Positions 16,379 to 25,467 are shown, counted from the first letter of the stretch. The stretch: 64,000 nt of DNA from CAG-791 sp000431495 (GCA_052117605.1 JBQKIT010000004.1); one strand, 5' to 3'. A program made the numbers and translations. Notes: generated by a model from the letters alone, not told the origin.

Positions 16379-18094
16379 ATGAGCACGGATGAAATGAAGC
16401 GCTCCGAGGACGGAACCGTAAAGGTGGATGCCCTCAACGGAGAGAATAAGAATTTTATTGAGCTGGAGATTGATAAGGATCTGGCGGAGGGACGGTATGA
16501 TCATGTTCAGACCCGTTTCCCGCCGGAGCCGAACGGCTATCTTCACATCGGCCATGCAAAGAGCATTCTTCTGAACTATGGCCTTGCGAAGGAATACGGC
16601 GGCAAATTCAATCTTCGCTTTGATGATACGAACCCGACGAAGGAGAAGTCTGAGTTCGTGGAGTCGATCAAGGAAGACGTACGGTGGCTGGGAGCGGATT
16701 ATGAGGATCGTCTCTTTTTCGCCAGCAACTACTTCGACGAAATGTATGAGATCGCGCTGAAGCTGATTCGCAAGGGAAAGGCCTATGTGTCTGACCTTAC
16801 GGCGGATGAAATGCGCGAGTATCGCGGAACGCTCACAGAGCCCGGAAAGAACGATCCGATGAGGGAACGCTCCGTGGAGGAGAACCTGAAGCTCTTTACG
16901 GAGATGAAGGAAGGAAAGTTTGCAGACGGCGAGAAGACGCTTCGCGCAAAGATTGATATGGCATCGTCCAACATCAACATGCGGGATCCGATCATCTACC
17001 GCGTGGCACATCTGACGCATCAGAATACCGGAGACAAGTGGTGCATTTATCCGATGTACGACTTTGCTCACCCGATTGAGGATGCGATCGAAGGCATTAC
17101 ACATTCGATCTGCACGCTGGAGTTCGAGGATCATCGCCCGCTGTATGACTGGGTGGTGAAGGAAGCAGAGTTCCCGCAGCCTCCCCGTCAGATTGAGTTT
17201 GCAAAGCTTTATCTGAAGAATGTTGTGACCGGTAAGCGTTACATCAAGAAGCTTGTGGAGCAGGGCATCGTGGATGGCTGGGATGATCCGAGACTGGTTT
17301 CCATTTCCGGACTTCGCCGCCGCGGATATACGCCGTCCTCCATCAAGAAGTTTGTGGATATGGCAGGCGTTTCAAAGAGCCAGGCCGTCAATGATTATGC
17401 GGCACTGGAGTACTGTATCCGTGAGGACCTGAAGCCCTCCTGCAGCCGTATGCTGGCAGTTCTGGATCCGTTAAAGCTTGTGATCGATAACTATCCGGAA
17501 GGAGAGAGCGAGGAGCTCACGGCACCGAATAACCTGGAAAATGAGGCGCTCGGAAGCCGTACCATCACCTTCTCGCGTGAGCTTTGGATCGAGCGCGAGG
17601 ATTTCATGGCAGAGCCTGTTCCGAAGTACAAGAGACTGTACCCCGGCAACGAAGTGCGTCTGATGTATGCATACTTCGTTAAGTGTGTATCCTACGAGAC
17701 GGATGATGCCGGCAATGTGACGGTGGTTCACTGTACCTATGATCCGGAGACGAAGTCCGGAAGCGGCTTTGAGGGACGTAAGGTCAAGGGGACCATTCAT
17801 TGGGTGAACGCACAGGATGCGGTTCAGCTGCCGGTTCGTCTGTATGAGAATATCATCGACGAGGAGAAGGGCGTATATAACGAGGACGGATCACTGAATC
17901 TGAATCCGAACAGCCTGACCACAGTACAGGCGTGGTGCGAAAGTGCACTGAAGGATGCGAAGGCATATGATCGGTTCCAGTTCGTCCGGAACGGCTTCTT
18001 CTGCGCAGATGCCAAGGACTCGAAGGAAGGAGCACCGGTGTTCAACCGGATCGTTTCGCTGAAGAGCTCGTTCAAGCTTCCGAAAAACGGATAA
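16379..18094 (+). CDS. glnS: Glutaminyl-tRNA synthetase
   Basis: This class I synthetase charges tRNA-Gln directly. The HIGH-type motif is PNGYLHIGHAKS, the substrate loop RFDDTNP, and GWDDPRLVSISGLRRRGYT is the GlnRS-specific segment. The KMSKS loop is degenerate (VVTGKR). Length is 571 residues, with the usual beta-barrel anticodon domain. Direct GlnRS is not universal in Firmicutes, many of which use GatCAB instead. The last codons are part of a 23-bp tandem repeat that continues past the stop. Confidence 0.96.
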   Translation: MSTDEMKRSEDGTVKVDALNGENKNFIELEIDKDLAEGRYDHVQTRFPPEPNGYLHIGHAKSILLNYGLAKEYGGKFNLRFDDTNPTKEKSEFVESIKEDVRWLGADYEDRLFFASNYFDEMYEIALKLIRKGKAYVSDLTADEMREYRGTLTEPGKNDPMRERSVEENLKLFTEMKEGKFADGEKTLRAKIDMASSNINMRDPIIYRVAHLTHQNTGDKWCIYPMYDFAHPIEDAIEGITHSICTLEFEDHRPLYDWVVKEAEFPQPPRQIEFAKLYLKNVVTGKRYIKKLVEQGIVDGWDDPRLVSISGLRRRGYTPSSIKKFVDMAGVSKSQAVNDYAALEYCIREDLKPSCSRMLAVLDPLKLVIDNYPEGESEELTAPNNLENEALGSRTITFSRELWIEREDFMAEPVPKYKRLYPGNEVRLMYAYFVKCVSYETDDAGNVTVVHCTYDPETKSGSGFEGRKVKGTIHWVNAQDAVQLPVRLYENIIDEEKGVYNEDGSLNLNPNSLTTVQAWCESALKDAKAYDRFQFVRNGFFCADAKDSKEGAPVFNRIVSLKSSFKLPKNG

Positions 18095-18140
18095 TCAAGC
18101 TGCCGGAGAACGGACAATTAAGCTGCTGGAAAATGGACTG
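18072..18140 (+). repeat. Three 23-bp tandem units over the glnS stop codon
   Basis: The units 18072-18094, 18095-18117 and 18118-18140 share the pattern TYAAGCTKCYGRARAAYGGA plus three variable bases. The first contains the last codons and TAA of glnS; the other two are diverged copies downstream. Confidence 0.85.
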
Positions 18141-18163
18141 GATCGACAGATTCGACAAATCAG

Positions 18164-18202
18164 AAAACCTCTTTGCACAATGCGCTGCAAAGAGGTTTTT
18201 TT
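18164..18202 (+). terminator. Terminator of glnS
   Basis: A perfect 14-bp stem (18164-18177 with 18186-18199) has an 8-nt loop and ends in a run of seven T. Confidence 0.93.
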
Positions 18203-18364
18203 GAAACTACCCGCTTTTTACACAAATGCAACCTTTGTTTGACCAGTTGACAGCCTTGCATGGCAGACTGCTACGGCCAAAAAGGATAAGATTGAGTTAT
18301 CAAAAAGGAAAATTCATGGATAATCTTCTGATCATTCATGAATCGAAGAGAAGGGAGCAGAACG

Positions 18365-19366
18365 ATGATTTTAGCGGATAAGATTGCAGAGGAAAGAAAA
18401 AGGAACGGTTGGTCTCAGGAGGAGCTTGCAGAACAGCTTGGGGTATCGAGGCAGGCGGTTTCCAAGTGGGAAAGTGCAGGATCGGTTCCGGATCTTCAGA
18501 AGGTGATTCAGCTGGCAGAGCTGTTCGGGGTCAGTACGGATTATCTTCTGAAGGACGAAATGGAGCCGGAGATGCGGGGGACCGGTTATGAGGGCTTAAG
18601 CGAGTCGGAACAGATGCTGCACCGGGTGACAATGGAAGAAGCCAATGAATTTCTGGCGGTCAAGGAGAAACTTGCACCGCTGATTGCAAATGCAACTGCG
18701 TTATGCATTCTCAGCCCGGTTCTGCTCATTCTTCTCAATGCTTTTTCGGAGAGTCGAAGGCTTCCCTTAGCGGAGAATCTGGCGGCAGGAATTGGATGCA
18801 TGGTTTTACTGGTATTCATTGCCGCAGCCGTTTTCATCTTTATCATCAGTGGAATGAAAATGCGCCATCTGGAGCAGCTGGAGAAGGAGCCTTTTGAAAC
18901 GGAGTATGGCGTGACGGGGATGGTGAAGGAGAGAAGAGGCGTTTACGAGGAAAAATATACGATCGGTACGGCAATCGGCGTTGTCCTCTGCATTCTTTCT
19001 GTGATCCCGCTTTTGGCTGCCGGTGCATTGGATTTCCCGGATGACATCTGTGCAGCCTGCGTGTCGGTGCTTCTGGTGCTGATTGCACTTGGAGTGAACA
19101 GCCTGATTCGTGTGGGAATGGTAAAAGGCAGCTATGATACACTTCTTCAGGAGGGAGAATTCTCAAAGAGGGAGAAGCTGACCAAGAAGAAGCTGGATAC
19201 CTTTTCCGGTGTTTACTGGCTGCTTGCAACTGCGATGTATCTCGCATGGAGTTTTAAAACCATGGAGTGGGATCAAACCTGGGTGCTCTGGCCTGTTGCA
19301 GGGGTACTCTTTGCAGCGGTATGCGGAATTGCCCGGATGATTCTTGGGATCCGGGATCGTGCATAG
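18365..19366 (+). CDS. Xre-type regulator with C-terminal membrane domain
   Basis: The 333-residue protein has an N-terminal Xre helix-turn-helix at residues 1-65 (WSQEELAEQLGVSRQAVSKWE). A linker and four hydrophobic helices follow (about residues 110-170 and 205-330). Such HTH-membrane proteins are common in Firmicutes and are thought to sense envelope conditions; no target is known here. The start at 18365 has AAGGGA upstream and gives the standard beginning of the domain; the longer frame from 18338 lacks a site. It appears to be transcribed alone. Confidence 0.88.
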   Translation: MILADKIAEERKRNGWSQEELAEQLGVSRQAVSKWESAGSVPDLQKVIQLAELFGVSTDYLLKDEMEPEMRGTGYEGLSESEQMLHRVTMEEANEFLAVKEKLAPLIANATALCILSPVLLILLNAFSESRRLPLAENLAAGIGCMVLLVFIAAAVFIFIISGMKMRHLEQLEKEPFETEYGVTGMVKERRGVYEEKYTIGTAIGVVLCILSVIPLLAAGALDFPDDICAACVSVLLVLIALGVNSLIRVGMVKGSYDTLLQEGEFSKREKLTKKKLDTFSGVYWLLATAMYLAWSFKTMEWDQTWVLWPVAGVLFAAVCGIARMILGIRDRA

Positions 19367-19472
19367 AATCCTTCCCGAAGGAAGGGAACACACATAAGAT
19401 CATTCTCTGAATGGGGGAATCCGGCATGGGATATTTCCCGGAGCAAGGAGCATATAAAAATCAGGAGACAGC

Positions 19473-21044
19473 ATGGAGCTGAACATGGAACTGCTGCCTG
19501 GAAACGGCAGGCATCTGTATGAACAGATTTATGAATACATCCGGGGGGAGATCCACTCGGGAAAGCTTCTTGCCGGGGAGCGTCTTCCCTCGACCAGGCA
19601 GCTTGCCGCCAGCCTGAAGATTGCAAGGACAACGGTGGAGCTTGCCTATGAGCAGCTGGAGGAAGAAGGCTATCTTGTGATCCGGCGGGGGAGCGGAGCC
19701 TATGTCTGTGAGACGCAGAACATACCGAGCCTGACGGAAGAGAGCAGAAGATCGGCGAAAATTAATATTGACCGGAATAGTCAAACACAAAGAAGCTGCC
19801 CTGTTTTACAGGAAAACCCAAAGCGGAAGACAGAAATCGACTTTTCGCCGCGTACGATCGATATGTCCATGTTTCCCTATGCAACCTGGAGAAGGATTCT
19901 GCGCGGAATTCTGACTGGGGACCGGGCGGATCTGTTCCGACGGGGAGACCCGCAGGGAGATCCGGAGCTTCGAACAACCATTGCACACTACCTGCATCTT
20001 TCAAGAGGCTGTCACTGTGATCCGGAGCAGATCGTCATTGGAGCAGGAAATGACTATCTTCTGATGGTGCTCGGAATTCTGCTGGGAAAGTCTTTTTCAA
20101 ATACAGATGTCCATAAAGGTGTGCGGATAGGAATGGAATCCCCGACGTATCTTCGGGCGGCAGATGTGATGAGATCGATGGGATTTTCCATTGAACCGAT
20201 TGCCGATGATGAGAGCGGCATGCGTGCGGATGCGCTGGAAGAATCCGACTGTCAGCTCGCTTATCTCATGCCGGCCAGACAGTTTCCGACCGGCGTGGTG
20301 ATGCCATATCCGCGAAGGGCGGAGCTCCTTTCCTGGGCGGCAGAGAAAGCGGGACGCTATCTTATCGAGGATGATTACGATTCGGAGTTTAAGTACAGAG
20401 GACGTCCTGTTCCGTCTCTGCAATCGATGGATGCGGGAGGAAAGGTGATTTATCTCGGAACCTTCTCCAAATCGATTGCACCGGCGATCCGTGTCAGCTA
20501 TCTGATTCTTCCGAAGGATCTGCTGCCGGCATTTCATGAAAAGGTCGGCTTTCTTTCCTGCACCGTTCCGCGGCTGGATCAGGCGATACTGAATGAATTT
20601 ATTCAGAAGGGATATTTTGAACGGTATCTCAACCGGATGAGAAATCATTACCGGAGCAAGCACGACCGGATGCTGGAGCTCCTGAAACCGCTGGAAGGGA
20701 AATTTGATATCCGCGGGCAGGGAGCAGGACTTCATCTGGTGCTTCATCTGAAGAATCCGGATGCCTGCCTGGATGCCGCGGGAGGACAGGAAAAGATCGG
20801 ACAAGACGAGATCGAGCAAAAGGAGATCGGGGACCAGAAACTGTCGGGGGCGGAAATCGAGAAGAAACTGGCGAATGCAGCAAGAGCTCAGGGAGTGATT
20901 GTCTATCCGCTGTCCGAGCAGAATCTTCCGGAAAATCCATCCTCCCGGCGTCAGGCCTCTCCTGCTATCCTCCTTGGCTATGCGGCCCTGACGGAGGAAG
21001 AAATCCGGGAGGGCACGCAGAAGCTCATTCAGGCCTGGAGCTGA
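19473..21044 (+). CDS. MocR/PdxR-type regulator (GntR HTH fused to aminotransferase)
   Basis: The 523-residue protein has a GntR winged helix at residues 1-75 (GERLPSTRQLAASLKIARTTVELAYEQLEEEG) and an aminotransferase-fold domain from about residue 115. The PLP lysine is in GTFSKSIAPAIR. MocR proteins are transcription factors that use PLP as ligand, and many control PLP synthesis. Near the C-terminus (about residues 440-465) is a Gln/Glu/Ile-rich insertion (IGQDEIEQKEIGDQK) not normal for the family. Its 3' end overlaps the converging MATE gene by 16 bp. Confidence 0.92.
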   Translation: MELNMELLPGNGRHLYEQIYEYIRGEIHSGKLLAGERLPSTRQLAASLKIARTTVELAYEQLEEEGYLVIRRGSGAYVCETQNIPSLTEESRRSAKINIDRNSQTQRSCPVLQENPKRKTEIDFSPRTIDMSMFPYATWRRILRGILTGDRADLFRRGDPQGDPELRTTIAHYLHLSRGCHCDPEQIVIGAGNDYLLMVLGILLGKSFSNTDVHKGVRIGMESPTYLRAADVMRSMGFSIEPIADDESGMRADALEESDCQLAYLMPARQFPTGVVMPYPRRAELLSWAAEKAGRYLIEDDYDSEFKYRGRPVPSLQSMDAGGKVIYLGTFSKSIAPAIRVSYLILPKDLLPAFHEKVGFLSCTVPRLDQAILNEFIQKGYFERYLNRMRNHYRSKHDRMLELLKPLEGKFDIRGQGAGLHLVLHLKNPDACLDAAGGQEKIGQDEIEQKEIGDQKLSGAEIEKKLANAARAQGVIVYPLSEQNLPENPSSRRQASPAILLGYAALTEEEIREGTQKLIQAWS

Positions 21045-22387
21045 CGCATCGTGTTTCTCTTTCGCATCATGTGATAATACACGGGAATCAGAAGAATGCA
21101 GGCTCCTGCCCAGGCAAGCGGACTTGCGATACAGACGGCAGTATAGCCGATGAAGGAAGGCAGAATCAGCGTTGCAACGAGCCGCATGATCAGCTCAATC
21201 ATGCAGGCGGAAAACGGGGCCCAGCTGTTCTGCATGCTCTGAATGGCGGTCCGGTAAACAGCGAGCAGCCCGAGAATGAAGTAGAAGGGCGCAACGCCCC
21301 ACAGATATCCGTCGGAATAGGCATAGATTTCTGCGGACGGGGAATCCAGAAACAGCCGGACAATCGGATGGCGAAGAAGGAGAAGACCGACGCACATCAC
21401 AAGATTCATCACCTCGAGCTGAATCAGGCAGGCCCGTACGCCCTTTTGGATTCGCTGCGGCAGCCCGGCACCGTAGTTCTGCGCTACATAATTTGAGATG
21501 GCGGTCATCATGGCATTGTTGACAAGAACCGAGAGCTGATCTGCCTTGGTGGCCGCGGTGTATCCGGCAACGGCAGCAGTTCCCATGGAATTGACGACTG
21601 CCTGCATGGCAAGCTGTCCGATGCACATGACGGACATTTGAAAGCCCATGGGAAAGCCCACCTGCAGATGCTTGATGGCGGGATCCTTCAGATCACGAAA
21701 ATCCCCCTTATGCAGATGCAGAATGGAAAATTTCTTCCATCCGACCACATTGCTGAGGACGGCAGAGAGAAGCTGCGCCAGAATGGTAGCAAGTGCCGCG
21801 CCGGCTACGCCCAGCTGCAGGGGAAGAATGAAAACCACATCCAGAACAATATTCAGAAGAGAAGAGAAAACAAGAAAATACAGCGGTGTTTTGCTGTCTC
21901 CCAGAGCGCGGAGCATGTTGGAAATCATGTTGTAGTAGATGGTTGCTCCGGTGCCGGCAAGGACGATAAACATGTAGGTATAGGCATCGTCATAGATGTC
22001 CGCCGGAATCTGCATCCAGCAAAGAATCGGATGTGCGAGCAGGCAGCAGACCGCAGTCAGAAGGATGGTAAAGAGCACGCACAGGGCGGCAGACACGGCG
22101 ATGCTTTTTGTCATGCCCTTCTGATCGCGGGCACCGAAACGCTGACCGAGGCAGATTCCGAAGCCGCCGGTGAATCCGTTGATGAAGCAGAAGATGAAGT
22201 ATATGATGATGCTGGTGGAACCGACGGCGGCGAGAGCTCCGGCGCCCATTGTTTTTCCGACAATGACGGAGTCTGCCAGCGTGTAAAACAGCTGGAACAG
22301 GTTTCCGAGAATGACAGGAATGGCAAATTTCAGAAGGACGGAAAAAGGCTTTCCCTGTGTGAGATCCATATTGTTCTGTGTGGCCAT
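21029..22387 (-). CDS. MATE family efflux transporter
   Basis: The 452-residue polytopic protein has the MATE N-terminal motif (PVILGNLFQLFYTLADSVIVG) and its repeat in the second half (GFPMGFQMSVMCIGQLAMQA). It belongs to the DinF/NorM-like group that exports organic cations or metabolites. AAAGGAG lies 9 nt before the ATG. It diverges from an AraC-type regulator whose start is 83 bp away, so the regulator may control it. It converges with the MocR gene. Confidence 0.93.
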   Translation of the reverse strand: MATQNNMDLTQGKPFSVLLKFAIPVILGNLFQLFYTLADSVIVGKTMGAGALAAVGSTSIIIYFIFCFINGFTGGFGICLGQRFGARDQKGMTKSIAVSAALCVLFTILLTAVCCLLAHPILCWMQIPADIYDDAYTYMFIVLAGTGATIYYNMISNMLRALGDSKTPLYFLVFSSLLNIVLDVVFILPLQLGVAGAALATILAQLLSAVLSNVVGWKKFSILHLHKGDFRDLKDPAIKHLQVGFPMGFQMSVMCIGQLAMQAVVNSMGTAAVAGYTAATKADQLSVLVNNAMMTAISNYVAQNYGAGLPQRIQKGVRACLIQLEVMNLVMCVGLLLLRHPIVRLFLDSPSAEIYAYSDGYLWGVAPFYFILGLLAVYRTAIQSMQNSWAPFSACMIELIMRLVATLILPSFIGYTAVCIASPLAWAGACILLIPVYYHMMRKRNTMRQLQA

Positions 22388-22470
22388 CGTGCGGCGCTCC
22401 TTTCATGCTTTACATGGCTACCGGCAAGCTGCAGAGGAGGGCGTTGGGGCTCGTTGCAGAAGAGGCAGTC

Positions 22471-23412
22471 ATGGGAACAAAGAAAATATATGTGGACGAT
22501 CATAACCGCGAGCTTTCTGCGCATGGCACGGAGACCTTTCCGGTCACGGTCAATCACGACGATCTGTGGATGTTCGAGGGAAGAAATGTCCCTATCCACT
22601 GGCATAATGAAATTGAATTCTGCCTCCCGCGAAAGGGAACTGCGGTCTGTCAGATTTATCAGGAAAGCTATACGATTCCTGCGGGATCGGCGCTTCTGAT
22701 CGGAAGCAATGTCCCGCATAGCTGTCATTCTCTGACGGGAGAGAGTGTTCTGTACAGCAGCATCATCGCCGCACCGGAATTCATCAGCGGAGAAATCGGC
22801 GGCGATGTGGAGCGCAAGTGCATGCGCCCGTTTCTGGAGGGCAGTGCCGGTCCCTGCATCCGGATCGATGGGGGTGAAGCGGACGGAACCGAATCGAACG
22901 GGATCGGAGCGGAGTCCAGGCGGCTTCTTCAAATGCTGGATGAGATTGACCGGCTCTACACGGAAAAGCCTCTCTGCCACGAGCTTCGGATCAAGGGACT
23001 TCTCTGTGAAATTCTCGCCGCTCTTCTGCCGGAAGCATACAGGAATCCGGCAAATAAGAGACTGCAGTCTGTGTCCGCAAGCTCTGCGGAGCTTGAACGC
23101 CTGCAGCTTACGCTGGATTATCTTCATCAGCATTATGATTCCGTTGTTTCTCTTCAGGAGCTTGCAGACCTGACGCATCTTTCAAGAGAGGCCTGCTGCC
23201 GGCGCTTTCGCAGGATGACCGGGAAATCCATCACGGAGTATCTGCAGGAATACAGGGTCACGCAGAGCCTTCCCCTGATTCGCAGCGGTCGCTACTCTAT
23301 CAGCCAGGTCGCGGAGCTGTGCGGCTTCAGCAATGCAAGCCGCTTCGCAGCTGCTTTTCGCAAACGGATGGGGATCAACCCAGGTCATTATCATAAAGAA
23401 GGATGTGGCTGA
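22471..23412 (+). CDS. AraC family regulator with cupin sensor
   Basis: The 313-residue protein has an N-terminal cupin sensor (HWHNEIEFCLPRKG, IPAGSALLIGSNVPHSCHS) and a C-terminal double helix-turn-helix from about residue 210 (LQELADLTHLSREACCRRFRRMTG, SISQVAELCGFSNASRFAAAFRKRMG). The cupin suggests a sugar or small organic ligand. Between the two parts is a variable segment rich in Glu/Gly. The start at 22471 follows AAGAGG by 6 nt; earlier in-frame codons would overlap the divergent MATE start. It probably regulates that pump; this is inference. Confidence 0.88.
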   Translation: MGTKKIYVDDHNRELSAHGTETFPVTVNHDDLWMFEGRNVPIHWHNEIEFCLPRKGTAVCQIYQESYTIPAGSALLIGSNVPHSCHSLTGESVLYSSIIAAPEFISGEIGGDVERKCMRPFLEGSAGPCIRIDGGEADGTESNGIGAESRRLLQMLDEIDRLYTEKPLCHELRIKGLLCEILAALLPEAYRNPANKRLQSVSASSAELERLQLTLDYLHQHYDSVVSLQELADLTHLSREACCRRFRRMTGKSITEYLQEYRVTQSLPLIRSGRYSISQVAELCGFSNASRFAAAFRKRMGINPGHYHKEGCG

Positions 23413-23448
23413 TTGCGATTCGGCTGTTGCCGGATTTGATACAGATAT

Positions 23449-23521
23449 TGATGTTCCAAACTGGAAAGAAAATGGTGTTCTTGAGCGGGAAAGAGATTGA
23501 TGTTCCTGGCGGAAAATAAAA
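23449..23521 (+). repeat. Three 24-25-bp degenerate tandem units after the araC-type gene
   Basis: The units begin at 23449, 23473 and 23498, with pattern TGRTGTTCYNNNNGCGGAAARNA. They follow the AraC stop directly and are non-coding. Confidence 0.6.
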
Positions 23522-23562
23522 AGGTGAGGCAGGCGTGATGCAATGGATATCACGCCTGCCTC
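23518..23562 (-). terminator. Terminator of the Ada-motif protein gene
   Basis: A perfect 14-bp stem (23526-23539 with 23549-23562) has a 9-nt loop. Read on the minus strand it ends in a T-rich tail (ACCTTTTTATTTT), about 70 nt after that gene's stop. Confidence 0.85.
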
Positions 23563-23633
23563 GCAGGGATTATGTTATAAAATGCCAAGTACAGAATCAG
23601 TGGGGAATCATGAGCAGCTGACTGGAAACGATA

Positions 23634-24242
23634 TTATCGTCCGGCCTGTGCCATAATTGCCGGTAAATTGGCCTGAACCTGAGCCAGAGCCTGGTCAGAA
23701 CTCATTCCCTGCGCCACCAACGCTGCGTACATCTGTTGAACCAGCTGCTCGGCAGAAGCTGTACTGCCGGTACCAGACTGATTCAGAAGAGCAAGATCCT
23801 CCTGAACGATCCTCAGATATTCAGAAGGCTGAGCGGTAAGCTTAGTCAGGACCGTCTGTACCCTGTTCATTGCCGCCTCTGATGTCAGACCATTTTGAAC
23901 ATACAGTGCATATGCATTCTGTACCGCCTGCTCCGCTGTTATTCCTGCGGGAACAGCAACCGTGTTCGCAGAAGCTGCAGGGGTCCCTGCGGATGTGGAA
24001 GTGCTTGCAGATACCGAAGTACCGCCGAGGCACTTTGAACAAGGTGTGTACCCGCTCGCCTTTGCATTGGCAAGAGTGATTGCATGCTTGCTTTTTCTCA
24101 GAGAACTGCAGTTTGCAGCATGATATTTTTTACCGGTGTCTGTAATATACACAACGTCATTTCCTGCCGCCATCACATGAACCGGGGCAATCATAGAAAT
24201 ACAAAGAAGAGCGCTTACGAGTGCGATACATAATCTTTTCAT
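23634..24242 (-). CDS. Secreted protein with Ada-like metal-binding motif
   Basis: The 202-residue protein starts with a classical signal peptide (MKRLCIALVSALLCISMIAPVHVMAAG). Next comes a short domain with one His and three Cys: YHAANC...KHAITLANAKASGYTPCSKC. This spacing is the Ada-type zinc-binding motif found at ends of exported Firmicute nucleases and wall proteins. A Ser/Thr/Ala linker and two related helical repeats follow, each with an EQAVQNAYALYVQNGLTSE-like start (about residues 100-140 and 165-200). No enzyme domain is visible. GGAGG precedes the start. Confidence 0.78.
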   Translation of the reverse strand: MKRLCIALVSALLCISMIAPVHVMAAGNDVVYITDTGKKYHAANCSSLRKSKHAITLANAKASGYTPCSKCLGGTSVSASTSTSAGTPAASANTVAVPAGITAEQAVQNAYALYVQNGLTSEAAMNRVQTVLTKLTAQPSEYLRIVQEDLALLNQSGTGSTASAEQLVQQMYAALVAQGMSSDQALAQVQANLPAIMAQAGR

Positions 24243-24359
24243 TTTGCTTTCCTCCATGGTAAAAGCTGAAAACTGAATAATCAAAAATGATGGAAAAACT
24301 GCAGAAATTCATGGAACTATGATAGCACATTATCGAAAGAGCAGAGATAAATTTTCCAG

Positions 24360-24441
24360 AGCTGTTGCGCGTGAGGCTACGGAGCTGCTGGGGGGAGATT
24401 CTGAAGCTGTTGTGGAGAAACTCGGAAGCTGATTCGAGATG
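24360..24441 (+). repeat. Four 22-23-bp degenerate units (AGCTGYTG motif)
   Basis: AGCTG recurs at 24360, 24383, 24405 and 24427, with partly conserved flanks (GGAGNNNCT). It is weakly conserved and adjacent to the 52-bp array. Confidence 0.45.
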
Positions 24442-24455
24442 GATCTTAATATGGC

Positions 24456-24624
24456 AGAACACCTTTGCGGGGATGAATTTTCAGCGAAAGAATCATCCTT
24501 GAACGGCAGAAATTCTTTGCAGGGATTATTTTCCGGCGAAGGAATCATCCCTGAGCGGCAGATTTGCTGTCCAGGGATGCATTCATTTCTGTTCAGGGAT
24601 GTATTCGAGATAGAAAACAGCATC
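24456..24624 (+). repeat. 52-bp repeat array, locus A
   Basis: The CRGGGAT core is at 24468, 24520 and 24572, exactly 52 bp apart, with a shortened unit at 24594. Each full unit also carries AATCATCCYTGA and GGCAGAWWTNCT blocks, matching the arrays at 49.3 kb and 55.9 kb. Confidence 0.85.
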
Positions 24625-24657
24625 CTCAAAAGCATAAGATCAGCGCGGGGAGGAAAT

Positions 24658-25260
24658 TCAGCCTTTGGTCAGGGCTTTCAGCATCTCCAGATACTGTTCT
24701 ACATGCGCAGTGTACATGGAAATGGGGGTTGTGGGGTCGTATAACAGCTCCCGCATCAGGCCAATTTTGATGTAATGAATTGTGCCGCAGACGAGCTCAA
24801 GATCGCGAATGCGCGGGTAACCGCCGATGAGAGCCTTGGCCTGCATGGAATCGTAGATGTCCGGAACCGTGGCATCGAGCTCTTCAAGAACGGACAGACC
24901 TTCGCTGTCATCTTCCATTTTCACAGATTCGAAGAACAGGAAAACAGCAGGATACTGCTCCATCAGGCGGCTTTCTGTTTCCAGAATTTGGCTCTGCAGC
25001 TCCCAGAAGTCGATGCCGGGCTCGCGGATTGCGCTGCGAAGCTCGAGAATGACATAGCGGGAGACATAGCTGTACAGGAAGCCGTAATAGCCGGCCTTGC
25101 TGCCGAAGTAGTGGAACAGAAGTCCCTTGCTGATCTTTGCTTCCTTCACAATTTCATCCGTGCTGGCATGGTGATACCCGTTCAGCGCGAAAATGCGAAG
25201 GCCTGCATTGATCATGCGGTCCTGTTTTTCCTTTTTCAGATCGTAGAATTTCTCGTTCAT
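24658..25260 (-). CDS. TetR family transcriptional regulator
   Basis: The 200-residue protein has an N-terminal TetR helix-turn-helix (residues about 10-55: ALNGYHHASTDEIVKEAKIS, then KGLLFHYFGSKAGYYGFLY) and a helical ligand domain. The ligand is unknown. The start at 25260 has only a distant GAGG site, and a longer frame exists without any site. Paired palindromes just upstream (25322-25347) are probable self-regulatory operators. No cargo gene adjoins it on the minus strand. Confidence 0.88.
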   Translation of the reverse strand: MNEKFYDLKKEKQDRMINAGLRIFALNGYHHASTDEIVKEAKISKGLLFHYFGSKAGYYGFLYSYVSRYVILELRSAIREPGIDFWELQSQILETESRLMEQYPAVFLFFESVKMEDDSEGLSVLEELDATVPDIYDSMQAKALIGGYPRIRDLELVCGTIHYIKIGLMRELLYDPTTPISMYTAHVEQYLEMLKALTKG

Positions 25261-25321
25261 GCTGCTTCGGATGCTTCCTCTGTGAAAAGTCCGGGAAGAG
25301 TTCCCGGTATCCATTGAAATT

Positions 25322-25347
25322 GACTGAATCAGTCTATCAATTAGACT
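25322..25347. promoter_or_regulatory. Putative TetR operator
   Basis: GACTGAATCAGTC (25322-25334) is a 13-bp palindrome. It shares bases with a second one, AGTCTA-N5-TAGACT (25331-25347). Both lie 60-90 bp before the TetR start. Confidence 0.55.
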
Positions 25348-25445
25348 AACACAAAATAAATTTATGCACAATAATTACTTCCTTTTTATACAAAGGTGGT
25401 ATACACTGGTACAAATGTCAGCAAAGCAGAACCGTTGCGATGGAG

Positions 25446-25467
25446 GATAAGCCACAGGTGGCTTATC
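25446..25467 (+). promoter_or_regulatory. Hairpin in the leader of the acidic YtxH-like gene
   Basis: GATAAGCCAC and GTGGCTTATC pair perfectly with a 2-nt spacer and are followed by GTGTTTTTA. The fold looks like a terminator placed 26 nt before an ATG, so it may act as an attenuator or protect the mRNA end. Confidence 0.5.

Larger units (their letters stand above)
24243..24657. other. Long intergenic region with two repeat arrays
   Basis: No convincing gene lies in these 415 bases. The region holds a 22-bp degenerate tandem repeat (AGCTG at 24360, 24383, 24405, 24427) and then the 52-bp repeat family (CRGGGAT at 24468, 24520, 24572 plus a shortened copy at 24594). The promoter of the Ada-motif gene should lie at the left end on the minus strand. 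Confidence 0.7.
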
